Below are positions 8,304 through 16,089 of a stretch of 64,000 nucleotides of DNA, piece after piece. Where the stretch lies: positions 1 to 64,000 of the forward strand of contig CALWDO010000009.1 in assembly GCA_944376715.1 (NCBI GenBank), read 5' to 3'. The stretch is from an uncultured Lachnoclostridium sp. (lineage in GTDB: Bacteria; Bacillota; Clostridia; Lachnospirales; Lachnospiraceae). A model generated the notes under the pieces. It was not told the origin of the DNA. It saw nothing but the letters and a program-made list of their open reading frames with translations, and did not search any database. Both the position numbers and the translations under genes were made by a program. Numbering within the stretch: position 1 is the stretch's first letter; every line of letters starts with the position of its first letter.

Positions 8304-8522
8304 ATGGCGGAAAAAAATTATTACAGCGTAGATCCTATGGGAAAATTGATGTGCGCCCAGTGTAAGAAGACTCTGGTAAAGGGAAAAGCCATGTTTTCTT
8401 ATATGGGAAATGCGTTTCCTGTGGAACTCCCGGTCTGTCCGGAATGCGGGTTTGTTTATGTGCCGGAGGATCTGGCAATGGGAAAAGTACTGACAGTGGA
8501 ACGCAGTCTGGAGGATAAATAA
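8304..8522 (+). CDS. Two-CxxC redox/zinc mini-protein (DVU_1557-like)
   Basis: The 72-residue protein has CAQC at about residues 17-20 and CPEC at about 45-48, making a zinc-ribbon or rubredoxin-like site, with the rest beta-rich (KAMFSYMGNAFPVELPV). I recall this family as the 'DVU_1557 family redox protein' found next to Mop-type enzymes. It could carry one metal ion or electrons for the dicluster protein. It starts 10 bases after the preceding stop with an AGGAGG site and runs directly into the methyltransferase gene (TAA then ATG with no gap), so it is co-translated with its neighbours. Confidence 0.75.
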   Translation: MAEKNYYSVDPMGKLMCAQCKKTLVKGKAMFSYMGNAFPVELPVCPECGFVYVPEDLAMGKVLTVERSLEDK

Positions 8523-9221
8523 ATGAACGGCGAGAGGAAGGCAGAAACGCAGAATAAGGAATGGAAGCCATGTCTGCCGAAAGGACATCCAGGGGGACTT
8601 TCTCTTACAAAAAGGCTTCTGAAGCTGGGGCATTGCCAAATCAGGGGACGAGATGACGCGCCCGGCAGGCGCCCAGGCAACGGGTTAGCCCGGATGCGTG
8701 TATTGGATCTGGGAGCGGGGGACGGAACCGCAGTACATTTTTTGAGGGAAAACGGATACGACGCTAAGGGAGTCGACCGGTTTCCGGGCTCGGAAGATAT
8801 ACAGGAACAGGATATGCGCAGTCTTAATTGCGGGAATGAAACCTATGATCTTTGCATGGCAGAATGCAGTCTGTCTTCCTGCGGCGGCCGTAAAGAAGCG
8901 CTTGGGGAAGCGTACCGGGTTCTGAGGCCGGGAGGAAAACTTCTCCTGTCGGATGTGTTTTTCCGGAAGCGGATAGATTTAGATCCGTGGTTAAGAGGAG
9001 ATCTTACCTGGGAAGGCTGGAAAAAAGCATTTGCAGAGGCCGGATTCCGGATAAACTCCATGGAAGACGAGAGCTGTCTGTGGAAAGAATTTTTTCTGGA
9101 AAGTCTGTGGAATGGAAATGCCGACGGGGAATCTCAGAAATTTTTCCTGCGTGCCGGAAAGGCCGGATGCGGATATTTTCTGGCCTGTCTGGAGAAAGGA
9201 GAGGGCTATGGAATTGTTTGA
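8523..9221 (+). CDS. Class I SAM methyltransferase (DVU_1556-like)
   Basis: A 232-residue Rossmann methyltransferase. Motif I is VLDLGAGDGT at residues 60-69. The central acidic and post-I segments follow (YDLCMAECSLSSC; AYRVLRPGGKLLLSDVFF), the pattern of Methyltransf_11 enzymes. The conserved N-terminal HPGGLSLTKRLL element precedes the fold. The cysteines in AECSLSSCGG and the C-terminal region may matter in this family. The substrate is unknown; given the radical SAM and adenylating enzymes in the same operon, a small-molecule intermediate is plausible but unproven. GGAGG sits inside the end of the preceding gene, and the 3' end overlaps the next gene by 14 bases. Confidence 0.78.
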   Translation: MNGERKAETQNKEWKPCLPKGHPGGLSLTKRLLKLGHCQIRGRDDAPGRRPGNGLARMRVLDLGAGDGTAVHFLRENGYDAKGVDRFPGSEDIQEQDMRSLNCGNETYDLCMAECSLSSCGGRKEALGEAYRVLRPGGKLLLSDVFFRKRIDLDPWLRGDLTWEGWKKAFAEAGFRINSMEDESCLWKEFFLESLWNGNADGESQKFFLRAGKAGCGYFLACLEKGEGYGIV

Positions 9222-9633
9222 CCGGATGTTGGAATTGTCAGGGCAGGGATTTTATTGCGCTCAGATCCTTCTGATCCTCGCCCTGGAATCAGAAGGGAAA
9301 GAGGATCCGGATCTGGTTCGAGCTATGAGTGGATTGAACGGAGGCATGGGATTTTCCGGCAGGACGTGCGGCGCGCTGACGGGAGGCTGCTGTCTGCTGG
9401 GATATTTCATCGGAAAAGGAGAGGCTGAGGAACTGGAAGATCCTGATGCGGCCGCTATGATCAGGGAATTAGTGGAGTGGTTCGAAGAGGTCATGGGGGA
9501 GACATATGGCGGTTGCTCCTGTGAACAGATATTGGACGGGGATCCCGGGAACAAGATGCGCCGGTGTCCCCGGATCGTAGAAGGAGTATTTGAAAAATGT
9601 CTGGAGATTTTGCAGAAAAACGGGACCATATGA
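9208..9633 (+). CDS. C-GCAxxG-C-C family (DVU_1555-like) protein
   Basis: The 141-residue helical protein carries the family's Cys pattern: Cys17 in GQGFYCAQ, Cys54 and Cys61/62 in GRTCGALTGGCC, and later CSCEQ and RRCP. Such proteins are thought to bind a metal or Fe-S cluster or to act in redox chemistry; the exact role is unsettled. The start at 9208 (MELFDRM) has AAAGGAG 7 bases upstream, and the longer frame from 9112 has no such site. It overlaps the methyltransferase by 14 bases and the next gene by 37, so all are translated as one unit in the Mop accessory cluster. Confidence 0.78.
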   Translation: MELFDRMLELSGQGFYCAQILLILALESEGKEDPDLVRAMSGLNGGMGFSGRTCGALTGGCCLLGYFIGKGEAEELEDPDAAAMIRELVEWFEEVMGETYGGCSCEQILDGDPGNKMRRCPRIVEGVFEKCLEILQKNGTI

Positions 9634-10733
9634 GAGACTGGCGCGGACTGATCGTGGCGGCGGGACAGTCCAGGCGCATGGGCGCGTTCAAGCCGCTGCT
9701 TACACTGAACGGTTTTCCTATGATCCAGATGACGGTTCAGAGTCTCAAAAACGGCGGTATCCGGGATATTACGGTGGTGATCGGCAGAGAATCTGACAGG
9801 ATGCGGGAGGTTCTGGCGCCGATGGGGGTGAGATTGGCAGAGAATCCGGAATTTGCTTCTACGGATATGCTGTCCTCTGTTAAGAAAGGCTTGTCAGGCA
9901 TGAGAGACGCAGAAGGAGTTTTTTTCCTTCCGGGAGATCTGCCTTTGGTATCCCCGAGAACAATGAATTATCTGAAGAGGGAGGCGGCCTGCCTGGAGAA
10001 AGGAACGCAGGGGGTGATTCCGCTTCTGAACGGTAAGCATGCTCATCCGTTGTTTATAAGCCCGGAAGGATATGACACGGTGCTCGCCTATGAAGGAGAG
10101 GGAGGACTGGGCGCTGTTTCCTGTCAGATGCGCATGAAAAAAATAGAGATCAGGGATCCGGGCGCTTTGAAAGACGCAGATTTTCCTTCGGATTTGGAAG
10201 AGATGAGAACGTATGCCAGGAAATTCCGGGGAATTTCAACCGACCGCTGCGAGGAACTATATGAAGAGGTGCGGCTGCCTGCGCATATTCGGGCGCACTG
10301 CCGTGCGGTGGGTGATCTGGCCGCCCGGATGGCGGAGAACCTGATTGGCAGCGGAGCCTGCCTGGATGTGGAGCTGTGCCGCAGCGGCGGGTACCTGCAT
10401 GATTTGTGCCGGCTGCAGTTTCATCATGAACTGGCTGCAAAATCGTTTCTGGAGCGGAAAGGGTATTTAGCCCTGGCGGAAATAGCGGGAGCGCACGGAG
10501 GATTTGAAAAAGAACCGGAAAGTATATGCCAGGAGTCCGCGATTGTGTTTCTGGCAGATAAACTGATACAGGAAGACCGGAGGGTAACATTGACAGAGCG
10601 GTATCAGAAAGCGCTTGAAAAAGATCCGGTGAAGGAGCGTGTAAGAAAAAATATTGCCCTTGGCCGGCGCCTGATCGCGGAATATGAGGAAAGGACAGGT
10701 GAGAGGCTTGAAGAGACATGTATACATGAATAA
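9597..10733 (+). CDS. MobA/MocA-like nucleotidyltransferase fused to an HD domain (DVU_1551-like)
   Basis: This is a 378-residue fusion. Residues about 16-200 form a MobA/MocA-type NTP transferase (LIVAAGQSRRMGAFKPLL loop, PGDLPL metal site, GKHAHPLF), the fold that attaches CMP or GMP to molybdopterin. Residues about 225-370 form an HD-type helical domain (ALPAHIRAH-like start, GGYLHDLCR, EIAGAHGG) of the metal-dependent phosphohydrolase superfamily. It probably makes the cytosine-dinucleotide cofactor that Mop enzymes need, with the HD part hydrolysing a related nucleotide; the second half is inference. ATG at 9597 has AAGGAG 10 bases upstream and overlaps the previous gene. ATG at 9630 is an alternative with a poorer site. 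Confidence 0.78.
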   Translation: MSGDFAEKRDHMRDWRGLIVAAGQSRRMGAFKPLLTLNGFPMIQMTVQSLKNGGIRDITVVIGRESDRMREVLAPMGVRLAENPEFASTDMLSSVKKGLSGMRDAEGVFFLPGDLPLVSPRTMNYLKREAACLEKGTQGVIPLLNGKHAHPLFISPEGYDTVLAYEGEGGLGAVSCQMRMKKIEIRDPGALKDADFPSDLEEMRTYARKFRGISTDRCEELYEEVRLPAHIRAHCRAVGDLAARMAENLIGSGACLDVELCRSGGYLHDLCRLQFHHELAAKSFLERKGYLALAEIAGAHGGFEKEPESICQESAIVFLADKLIQEDRRVTLTERYQKALEKDPVKERVRKNIALGRRLIAEYEERTGERLEETCIHE

Positions 10734-11835
10734 TGCCGCAACATCCTGGCCCAAGCCGGAGGAAGTGGGAGCAGCCATGGCGAAAGCCGTGCGCAGGCTT
10801 CCGGGAGCCGCCAACCGGGGAGGAATCGAGGATGTGAACGTATTTGACGAAGTGCGTAAAGAACTGGCAGTCCTGATGGGCGTATCCTGTCCGGAGCAGA
10901 TCGCGCTGGGGTGTAATTCTACCTGGGGACTGAATGAGGCCCTGTTCGGCTGGCCCCTGCGGAAGGAAGATACCGTGCTTGCCACGGATGCAGAGCACAA
11001 CGCGGTGCTTCGGCCGCTCTACCGGCTGGAACAGAGCGGTATCAGGGTGGTATATGTACCGGCGGATGGAACCGGCCGGATTCTGCCTGAACTTTGGAAG
11101 GATATGGTACAGAAGTACCGTCCTAAATTATGCGTGCTGAACCATGCGTCCAATGTGACCGGAGCGGTAAATGACGCGGAAGCCATGTGCGCGTCGGCGC
11201 ATGCATGTGGGGCGGCCTTTCTGCTGGATATGTCCCAGACCCTTGGATGCGTGCCGGTCAGACTGGAAGAATGGAATGTGGATATGGCGGCGTTTACCGG
11301 CCATAAATATCTGCTGGGACCTCAGGGTACCGGCGGTCTCTATGTACGGCCGGGAATTTTCCTGCGCCCGTATATGGTGGGCGGCACGGGCATCAGAAGC
11401 GATCTGAGGGAAATGCCGGATGAAATGCCGGTCCATCTGGAAGCAGGTACCGGGAATGAGCCGTCCTACCATGGTCTTCTGGCTGCGCTTCGATGGAGCA
11501 GAGAGAATCCTGCAGACAAAAAAGCTATGATTGCGCGCATGCGCCGGCTGGCCGACGGACTGTCGGGTATGGGGTGCCGGGTAATCCGCCCGGAAGAACC
11601 GTGTATGCCGGTTTTGTCCTTTATAATACCGGGATATACGCCGGAAGAGGCGGGAGATATTCTGACAGGAAGCTATGACATTATCTGCAGAACCGGGCTG
11701 CATTGTGCGCCCAGGCTGATGAAAGATATCGGAATGCCGCAGGGAACTATCCGGCTTAGTATGTCCAGATTTACATCGGAGAAAGAAATAGAGAAAGTGC
11801 TGCTGGCAGTCACGGATCTGGTGGAGAGTGTGTAA
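10684..11835 (+). CDS. Class V aminotransferase-fold enzyme, cysteine-desulfurase-like
   Basis: A PLP enzyme of up to 383 residues related to SufS/CsdA: MNNAATSWPKPEEV start, Asp182 in LLDMSQT, the PLP lysine Lys208 in TGHKYLLGPQGTGG, and Cys341 in RTGLHCAP, the position of the usual conserved Cys. In this locus it may mobilise sulfur for the terminal sulfido ligand of molybdenum hydroxylases, which is inference; a carbon-nitrogen lyase is also possible. The start is uncertain: 10684 overlaps the preceding gene by 50 bases and lacks a good ribosome site. TTG at 10708 or ATG at 10726 would begin closer to the conserved region. Confidence 0.75.
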   Translation: MRKGQVRGLKRHVYMNNAATSWPKPEEVGAAMAKAVRRLPGAANRGGIEDVNVFDEVRKELAVLMGVSCPEQIALGCNSTWGLNEALFGWPLRKEDTVLATDAEHNAVLRPLYRLEQSGIRVVYVPADGTGRILPELWKDMVQKYRPKLCVLNHASNVTGAVNDAEAMCASAHACGAAFLLDMSQTLGCVPVRLEEWNVDMAAFTGHKYLLGPQGTGGLYVRPGIFLRPYMVGGTGIRSDLREMPDEMPVHLEAGTGNEPSYHGLLAALRWSRENPADKKAMIARMRRLADGLSGMGCRVIRPEEPCMPVLSFIIPGYTPEEAGDILTGSYDIICRTGLHCAPRLMKDIGMPQGTIRLSMSRFTSEKEIEKVLLAVTDLVESV

Positions 11836-11837
11836 AA

Positions 11838-12116
11838 ATGAAATTTCGATGCAAAAAAACGGAAAATTGTTTTGCCGGAGCGCGCACATACGAATATGAA
11901 CTTCCTGTTACCGGTCAGGAACTGGCGGGGCGTCTGGCCGGATGGGAAGTCAAGGAAAATCACCGGTTCCGCAGGCCGGTGTTTTCCGCGCGGAAAGATG
12001 GGGTTGAGATCAAGGGGATTCTGGCGGCGCAGGTGGTGAAAGTCAACTATACGGAGGAGAACTGGGAAAGGGAGAAGAAAGGGCTGGAGCGATGGCTGGA
12101 AGAGACAGAAGTGTGA
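11838..12116 (+). CDS. Unknown 92-aa protein of the Mop accessory operon
   Basis: A 92-residue acidic protein beginning MKFRCKKTENCFAGARTYEY, with GWEVKENHRFRRPVFSARKDG and a charged C-terminal helix. I recognise no domain. Two early cysteines (residues 5 and 11) are not enough for a metal site by themselves. It starts two bases after the aminotransferase stop and overlaps the radical SAM gene by 25 bases, so it is locked in the operon and likely works with one of those two enzymes, perhaps as a small subunit or chaperone. That is inference only. Confidence 0.6.
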   Translation: MKFRCKKTENCFAGARTYEYELPVTGQELAGRLAGWEVKENHRFRRPVFSARKDGVEIKGILAAQVVKVNYTEENWEREKKGLERWLEETEV

Positions 12117-13471
12117 AAATAATCGGGGAGACGCAGAGTGTCTGTCCGGAATGCCTTCGGGTGATCCCGGCTGTGAAGGTTGAAGAGGAGGAAGGTATCT
12201 ATCTGGAGAAAATGTGCCCGGAACATGGGAATTTCCGGACTTTGATCTGGGAGGGAAACAGAGAGAGTTATGAGAAATGGGGAGCCGGGATGCGGCCGGC
12301 GGATCAGATTCTGAAAGCCAGGCCGTCTGAAAAAGGATGTCCTCTGGATTGTGGTCTTTGTGAGGCTCATGAGCGCCGGGGCTGCTGTGTATTGCTGGAA
12401 GTGACCGGACGCTGCAGCCTGAGGTGTCCGGTATGCTTTGCCGATGCGGGAAGAGGGGAAGACATTTCTCTGGAGGAACTGGGAAAACAGATGGATTTTC
12501 TGATGGAGCACGGAGGTCCCTTCAATCTGCAGCTTTCCGGCGGGGAGCCAACCATGCGTGAGGATCTGCCGGAACTGATCCGCATGGGAATGGAAAAAGG
12601 ATTTACTTTTATCCAGCTGAACACCAATGGAATCCGTCTGGCAGAAGAAGAGGGATATGCGAAAGATTTGAAGAAAGCGGGTCTTTCCTGTGTATACTTA
12701 CAGTTCGACGGGATTGGCGACGAGGTCTGCCGGGTTCTCAGGGGACGGAATTTATGGGAGCGGAAGAAGGCTGCCATTGACGCCTGTGAAGAAGCAGGGC
12801 TGGGGCTCGTGCTGGTTCCGGTAGTGGCCCCCGGAGTCAATGAGGATCAGGTGGGAGCAATTCTCAAATATGCTGTGAGCCGGATGCCGGCTGTGCGGGG
12901 AGTGCATTTTCAACCTTTGAGCTACTTCGGAAGATATCCGGAAGATCCGGGAACCTATCGCATAACGATCCCAAGACTTCTGGCATTGATTGAAGAGCAG
13001 ACTGACGGCACGATGAAAGCTGAGCATTTCACCGAAGGAAACGCGACAAATCCTTACTGCACGTTTCAGGCAGCTTATCTGCGTCAGGACGATGGGAGCA
13101 TGAAACCTCTGACACATGGGGCGGCGCCCAGAGGCAGGGTATCAGAACAGGCGAAAAAATATGTGGAACAGCAGTGGAGCGGCGCAAAGACAGAAAAATG
13201 CTGCTGCAAAGGCAACGAACCGGAAACACAGAGCTGCTGCGGCGAGAGCACAGAACAGATGCGGCTGGATACTTCTTCTCTGGACGAATTTTTGACAAAA
13301 CGGCACAATAATACGTTTGCTGTCTCGGGCATGTTGTTCCAGGATGCTTACAATCTGGATCTTTCCCGTCTTCGGCGCTGTTACATCCTGGAGACAGACA
13401 GCCGGTACGGGATGGTGCCCTTCTGTGCCTATAATCTGACAGACCGGAAGGGGAGATTTTTATATCGATGA
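12092..13471 (+). CDS. Radical SAM protein, TrsS-like
   Basis: A 459-residue radical SAM enzyme. The 4Fe-4S motif CSLRCPVC (Cys108/112/115) follows extra Cys motifs: CPEC at 18-21, CPEHG at 42 and CPLDCGLC at 83-90, the architecture of the archaeal MJ0619/tetrahydropterin-methylating group. LQLSGGEPTMR is the SAM-binding GGE element. A Cys-rich tail carries CCCKG and SCCGE at about 370-390, then an LRRCYI segment. I recall close relatives being called 'radical SAM (seleno)protein TrsS', some with selenocysteine; here no in-frame TGA is needed. The reaction is unknown. It overlaps both neighbours, and the presence of an adenylating enzyme next door suggests a dedicated small-molecule or cofactor pathway. 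Confidence 0.8.
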   Translation: MAGRDRSVKIIGETQSVCPECLRVIPAVKVEEEEGIYLEKMCPEHGNFRTLIWEGNRESYEKWGAGMRPADQILKARPSEKGCPLDCGLCEAHERRGCCVLLEVTGRCSLRCPVCFADAGRGEDISLEELGKQMDFLMEHGGPFNLQLSGGEPTMREDLPELIRMGMEKGFTFIQLNTNGIRLAEEEGYAKDLKKAGLSCVYLQFDGIGDEVCRVLRGRNLWERKKAAIDACEEAGLGLVLVPVVAPGVNEDQVGAILKYAVSRMPAVRGVHFQPLSYFGRYPEDPGTYRITIPRLLALIEEQTDGTMKAEHFTEGNATNPYCTFQAAYLRQDDGSMKPLTHGAAPRGRVSEQAKKYVEQQWSGAKTEKCCCKGNEPETQSCCGESTEQMRLDTSSLDEFLTKRHNNTFAVSGMLFQDAYNLDLSRLRRCYILETDSRYGMVPFCAYNLTDRKGRFLYR

Positions 13472-14670
13472 AAAGATCAAATCTGGACGGCTGGATCCGT
13501 GCCCGGGAAGGCGTGACAAAGCTGGGGCGGGAACAGATCGAAGAGATACAGTTCCGAAAGTTGAATATTCTTTTAAAGAGAGAAAAGGAGCGGGGCGGCT
13601 TTTACAGCTTTCTGCCGGACCGGCTGGATACGCTGGAGGATCTTCACAGGCTGCCGTTGACTACAGAAAAAGACCTGATCCGGGAAGGCCGCCGTATGAT
13701 ATTGACGAGCCAGAGCGAGATCGAACGTGTGCGTTCCTGGGATACTTCAGGAACCACGGGAAAGGCGAAACGTGTCTTTTATTCGGCGAAAGATAATGAA
13801 AGGACGGTCTCCTTTTTTGAAGCAGGCCTTTCAGAACTGGTTTTTCCGGGGGAGAAGGTTATGGTCTGCATGCCCTTTTCCGGAAGCAGGGGATTGGGAG
13901 AACTGATTGCGGAGGCAGTCGGACGTCTGAACGGGATTGCCCTGGCGGCAGGGGTTGAACGCAGTTATGGGGAACTGCTGGATATTATGGAACAGGAAAA
14001 GCCACAGGTGTTTGTGGGGATGCCTGTTCCGCTGCTGTCTCTTTTGCGGCTCCGGCCGGAGAATAGTTTTGAACGGGCGCTGGTGAGCGCGGACGCCTGT
14101 CCGGATACAGTCACAAAAGAGATCGAAGCCTGTCTGGGAACCAGGCTGTATCCGCATTATGGATCCAGAGAGATCGGATTGGGCGGAGCGGTGACCTGTC
14201 CGGCGTTTGAGGGAATGCATCTGCGGGAAAATGACCTGATCGCGGAGATTGTGGATGAGGAGGGGAGAATATTGCCCCGGGGAGAATGGGGAGAACTGGT
14301 CCTGACTTCTATAGAAGCGGACGCTATGCCTCTGATCCGGTATCGTACCGGAGACGTTACCAGGATCCTGCCGGATCCATGCCCCTGCGGAAGCCATGTC
14401 CTGAGACTGGACCGGGTCCGGCGCAAGGGGACCTGCCTGAGAATGGAAAAATTAGACGACCGGATATTCCGGTATGAAGAAGTGGTGGACTATCGGATGC
14501 GGATGCAGGGCGATACGTTATACGCGGAAGGCTATCTCCGGACAGACAGAGCAGATTTTCCGGAGGAACTGGAAGGTTATCCGGTGCGGTACCGGTGGAA
14601 AACCGTTGCCATGGAAGATATGCCGTGTTATGCTGGAAAAAGAAAAATAACGGGGATGGAAAAGCGATGA
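13468..14670 (+). CDS. PaaK-like AMP-dependent ligase (DVU_1553-like)
   Basis: This 400-residue adenylate-forming enzyme resembles phenylacetate-CoA ligase: the phosphate-binding loop WDTSGTTGKAKR at 91-102, the adenine-binding YGSREIGLGG at 231-240, and RYRTGD at 291-296. A CPCGS motif at 305-309 matches the small zinc or Cys element of PaaK relatives. It is slightly shorter than typical PaaK (about 430 aa), with a reduced C-terminal lid domain. It should activate a carboxylate as acyl-AMP, then perhaps pass it to CoA or a protein; the acid is unknown. ATGA overlap with the radical SAM gene upstream and with the ModE-like regulator downstream shows strict co-expression. Confidence 0.78.
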   Translation: MKRSNLDGWIRAREGVTKLGREQIEEIQFRKLNILLKREKERGGFYSFLPDRLDTLEDLHRLPLTTEKDLIREGRRMILTSQSEIERVRSWDTSGTTGKAKRVFYSAKDNERTVSFFEAGLSELVFPGEKVMVCMPFSGSRGLGELIAEAVGRLNGIALAAGVERSYGELLDIMEQEKPQVFVGMPVPLLSLLRLRPENSFERALVSADACPDTVTKEIEACLGTRLYPHYGSREIGLGGAVTCPAFEGMHLRENDLIAEIVDEEGRILPRGEWGELVLTSIEADAMPLIRYRTGDVTRILPDPCPCGSHVLRLDRVRRKGTCLRMEKLDDRIFRYEEVVDYRMRMQGDTLYAEGYLRTDRADFPEELEGYPVRYRWKTVAMEDMPCYAGKRKITGMEKR

Positions 14671-15002
14671 ATGGTCTGTATTATAATGTGCGTGTACGTG
14701 TAAAAGGCAAAAATGTGGATGGCCGGGACTATTTTGGAAGAGGTGTGGCGGATCTGCTTCATGGGGTAAAAGAGTATCATTCTCTGAATCAGGCGACCAA
14801 AGAGATGGGTATGGCCTACAGCAAAGCCTGGCGGATTGTCCGTCAGGCAGAAAAGACGCTGGGAATGCCGCTTCTGGTAAGAATGGGGAAAAACGGTTCC
14901 GTATTGACGCCGGATGGGGAAAAACTGCTGGAGGTCTATGAAGAGGCGGAAAAAGAAGCCTTCCGGGTGGTTCGGAACGTATTTGAAAAGTATTACGGGT
15001 AA
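14667..15002 (+). CDS. ModE-like winged-helix regulator (DNA-binding domain only)
   Basis: The 111-residue protein is a LysR/ModE-type winged helix: LNQATKEMGMAYSKAWRIV, then AEKTLGMPLLVR and LTPDGEKLLEVYEEAEK. E. coli ModE adds molybdate-binding TOBE domains; none is present, so molybdate sensing must be indirect or done elsewhere. The gene sits between the maturation genes and modABC, which makes control of molybdate uptake its likely job. The start at 14667 overlaps the ligase stop as ATGA, preferred over the in-frame ATG at 14595, which is deep inside the ligase gene. Confidence 0.8.
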   Translation: MNGLYYNVRVRVKGKNVDGRDYFGRGVADLLHGVKEYHSLNQATKEMGMAYSKAWRIVRQAEKTLGMPLLVRMGKNGSVLTPDGEKLLEVYEEAEKEAFRVVRNVFEKYYG

Positions 15003-15050
15003 AGACCTTGAAAAGGATGCCATGGTTTGCTATATTATCTTTTATGAGAA

Positions 15051-15074
15051 TAAAACGTGTAAATCCACGTTTTA
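15051..15074. promoter_or_regulatory. Palindrome upstream of modA
   Basis: TAAAACGTG-N6-CACGTTTTA is a perfect 9-bp inverted repeat, 33 bases before the modA start and 48 bases after the ModE-like gene. It is followed by GATATTTTTTCT, so it may be a weak terminator for the accessory operon. Otherwise it may be the operator for the adjacent ModE-like protein. Confidence 0.55.
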
Positions 15075-15107
15075 GATATTTTTTCTGAAAAAGAAAGGAG
15101 AAAAAAG

Positions 15108-16022
15108 ATGCAGAAAAAACTTTTGGCATCGCTGCTCGCATGCGCGCTGGGTATCAGTCTGGCAGCCTGCGGGTCATCAGGCGCTTCCTCCAGTACGGAG
15201 GACACAGAGGCGGCCGCTGCCGCAGCAGAGGAAACCGAAGCTGCAGATACAGCTGCGGAAGAAGAGACGGCAGAGCCCGCGGAAAATGTGGAGCTGGTCG
15301 TATTTGCAGCCGCATCCATGACGGAAACCCTGACGGAGATCAGCGAGATGTACAAGGAGGTTGCTCCCAATGTGACGCTGACTTTCAACTTTGATTCCTC
15401 AGGTACGCTGAAAACGCAGATCCAGGAAGGGGCAGAATGTGATCTGTTCATCTCCGCAGGACAGACACAGATGAATCAGCTGGATATCAATGCGGATCCG
15501 GAAGTCAATACGGAAGGACTGGATTTTGTAGACGAAGACTCCAGAGTGGATATTTTGGAAAACAGAGTGACGCTCTGCGTTACCGACGACAATGAAGCCG
15601 GCCTTCAGTCCTTTGACGATATGGCGGAAGCTCTCCGCGAGGGCACGATCCTCATGGCCATGGGCAACAGCGACGTACCGGTGGGACAGTATACCCAGAG
15701 TATTCTGGAGTACTACGGACTGGACGAGCAGGAACTGGCCGCCAATGGAGAGATTTCTTATGGCAGCAACGTAAAAGAAGTAACGACACAGATCAAGGAA
15801 GGAAGCGTAGACTGCGGCGTCATCTACTGTACGGATGCGTACTCCGCCGGTCTGAATATTGTGGATTATGCGACTGCCGATATGTGCGGACAGGTTATCT
15901 ATCCGGCGGCAGTGCTGAAAACGGCAGCCCATCCGGAAGAGGCCCAGGCGTTCCTGGATTACCTGCAGACGGATGCATGCATGGCAGTATTTGAAGAAGT
16001 CGGATTCTCAGGAGTGGAATAA
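15108..16022 (+). CDS. modA: Molybdate ABC transporter substrate-binding lipoprotein ModA
   Basis: A 304-residue binding lipoprotein with signal peptide and lipobox LAAC (lipidated Cys21), then a low-complexity Ala/Glu linker to about residue 65. The two-lobe ModA fold follows: VFAAASMTETLTEI, FNFDSSGTLKTQIQEG, DLFISAGQTQMN and GVIYCTDAYSA. The SS in the DSSGTL segment and the AAS segment are the usual oxyanion-binding positions. It captures molybdate (or tungstate) outside the cell for ModBC. AAAGGAG lies 9 bases before ATG. A hairpin separates it from modB, as is usual for binding proteins needed in excess. Confidence 0.92.
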   Translation: MQKKLLASLLACALGISLAACGSSGASSSTEDTEAAAAAAEETEAADTAAEEETAEPAENVELVVFAAASMTETLTEISEMYKEVAPNVTLTFNFDSSGTLKTQIQEGAECDLFISAGQTQMNQLDINADPEVNTEGLDFVDEDSRVDILENRVTLCVTDDNEAGLQSFDDMAEALREGTILMAMGNSDVPVGQYTQSILEYYGLDEQELAANGEISYGSNVKEVTTQIKEGSVDCGVIYCTDAYSAGLNIVDYATADMCGQVIYPAAVLKTAAHPEEAQAFLDYLQTDACMAVFEEVGFSGVE

Positions 16023-16032
16023 AATAGAACGG

Positions 16033-16063
16033 GCGGGGCTGCTGAAGAACAAGGCAGCCCCGC
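16033..16063 (+). other. modA-modB intergenic hairpin
   Basis: GCGGGGCTGC-N11-GCAGCCCCGC is a perfect 10-bp GC-rich stem with no U-run, 10 bases after the modA stop. It probably stabilises the modA transcript 3' end or attenuates modBC. Confidence 0.55.
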
Positions 16064-16089
16064 AGCTGTAAAGAACGGAGGTGCGGAGT

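Noticed and set aside
12092..13471. Possible selenocysteine in the TrsS-like radical SAM protein
   Set aside because: The frame is complete to its normal end without an in-frame TGA, and Cys occupies the C-terminal cluster. No sel genes are in the window.
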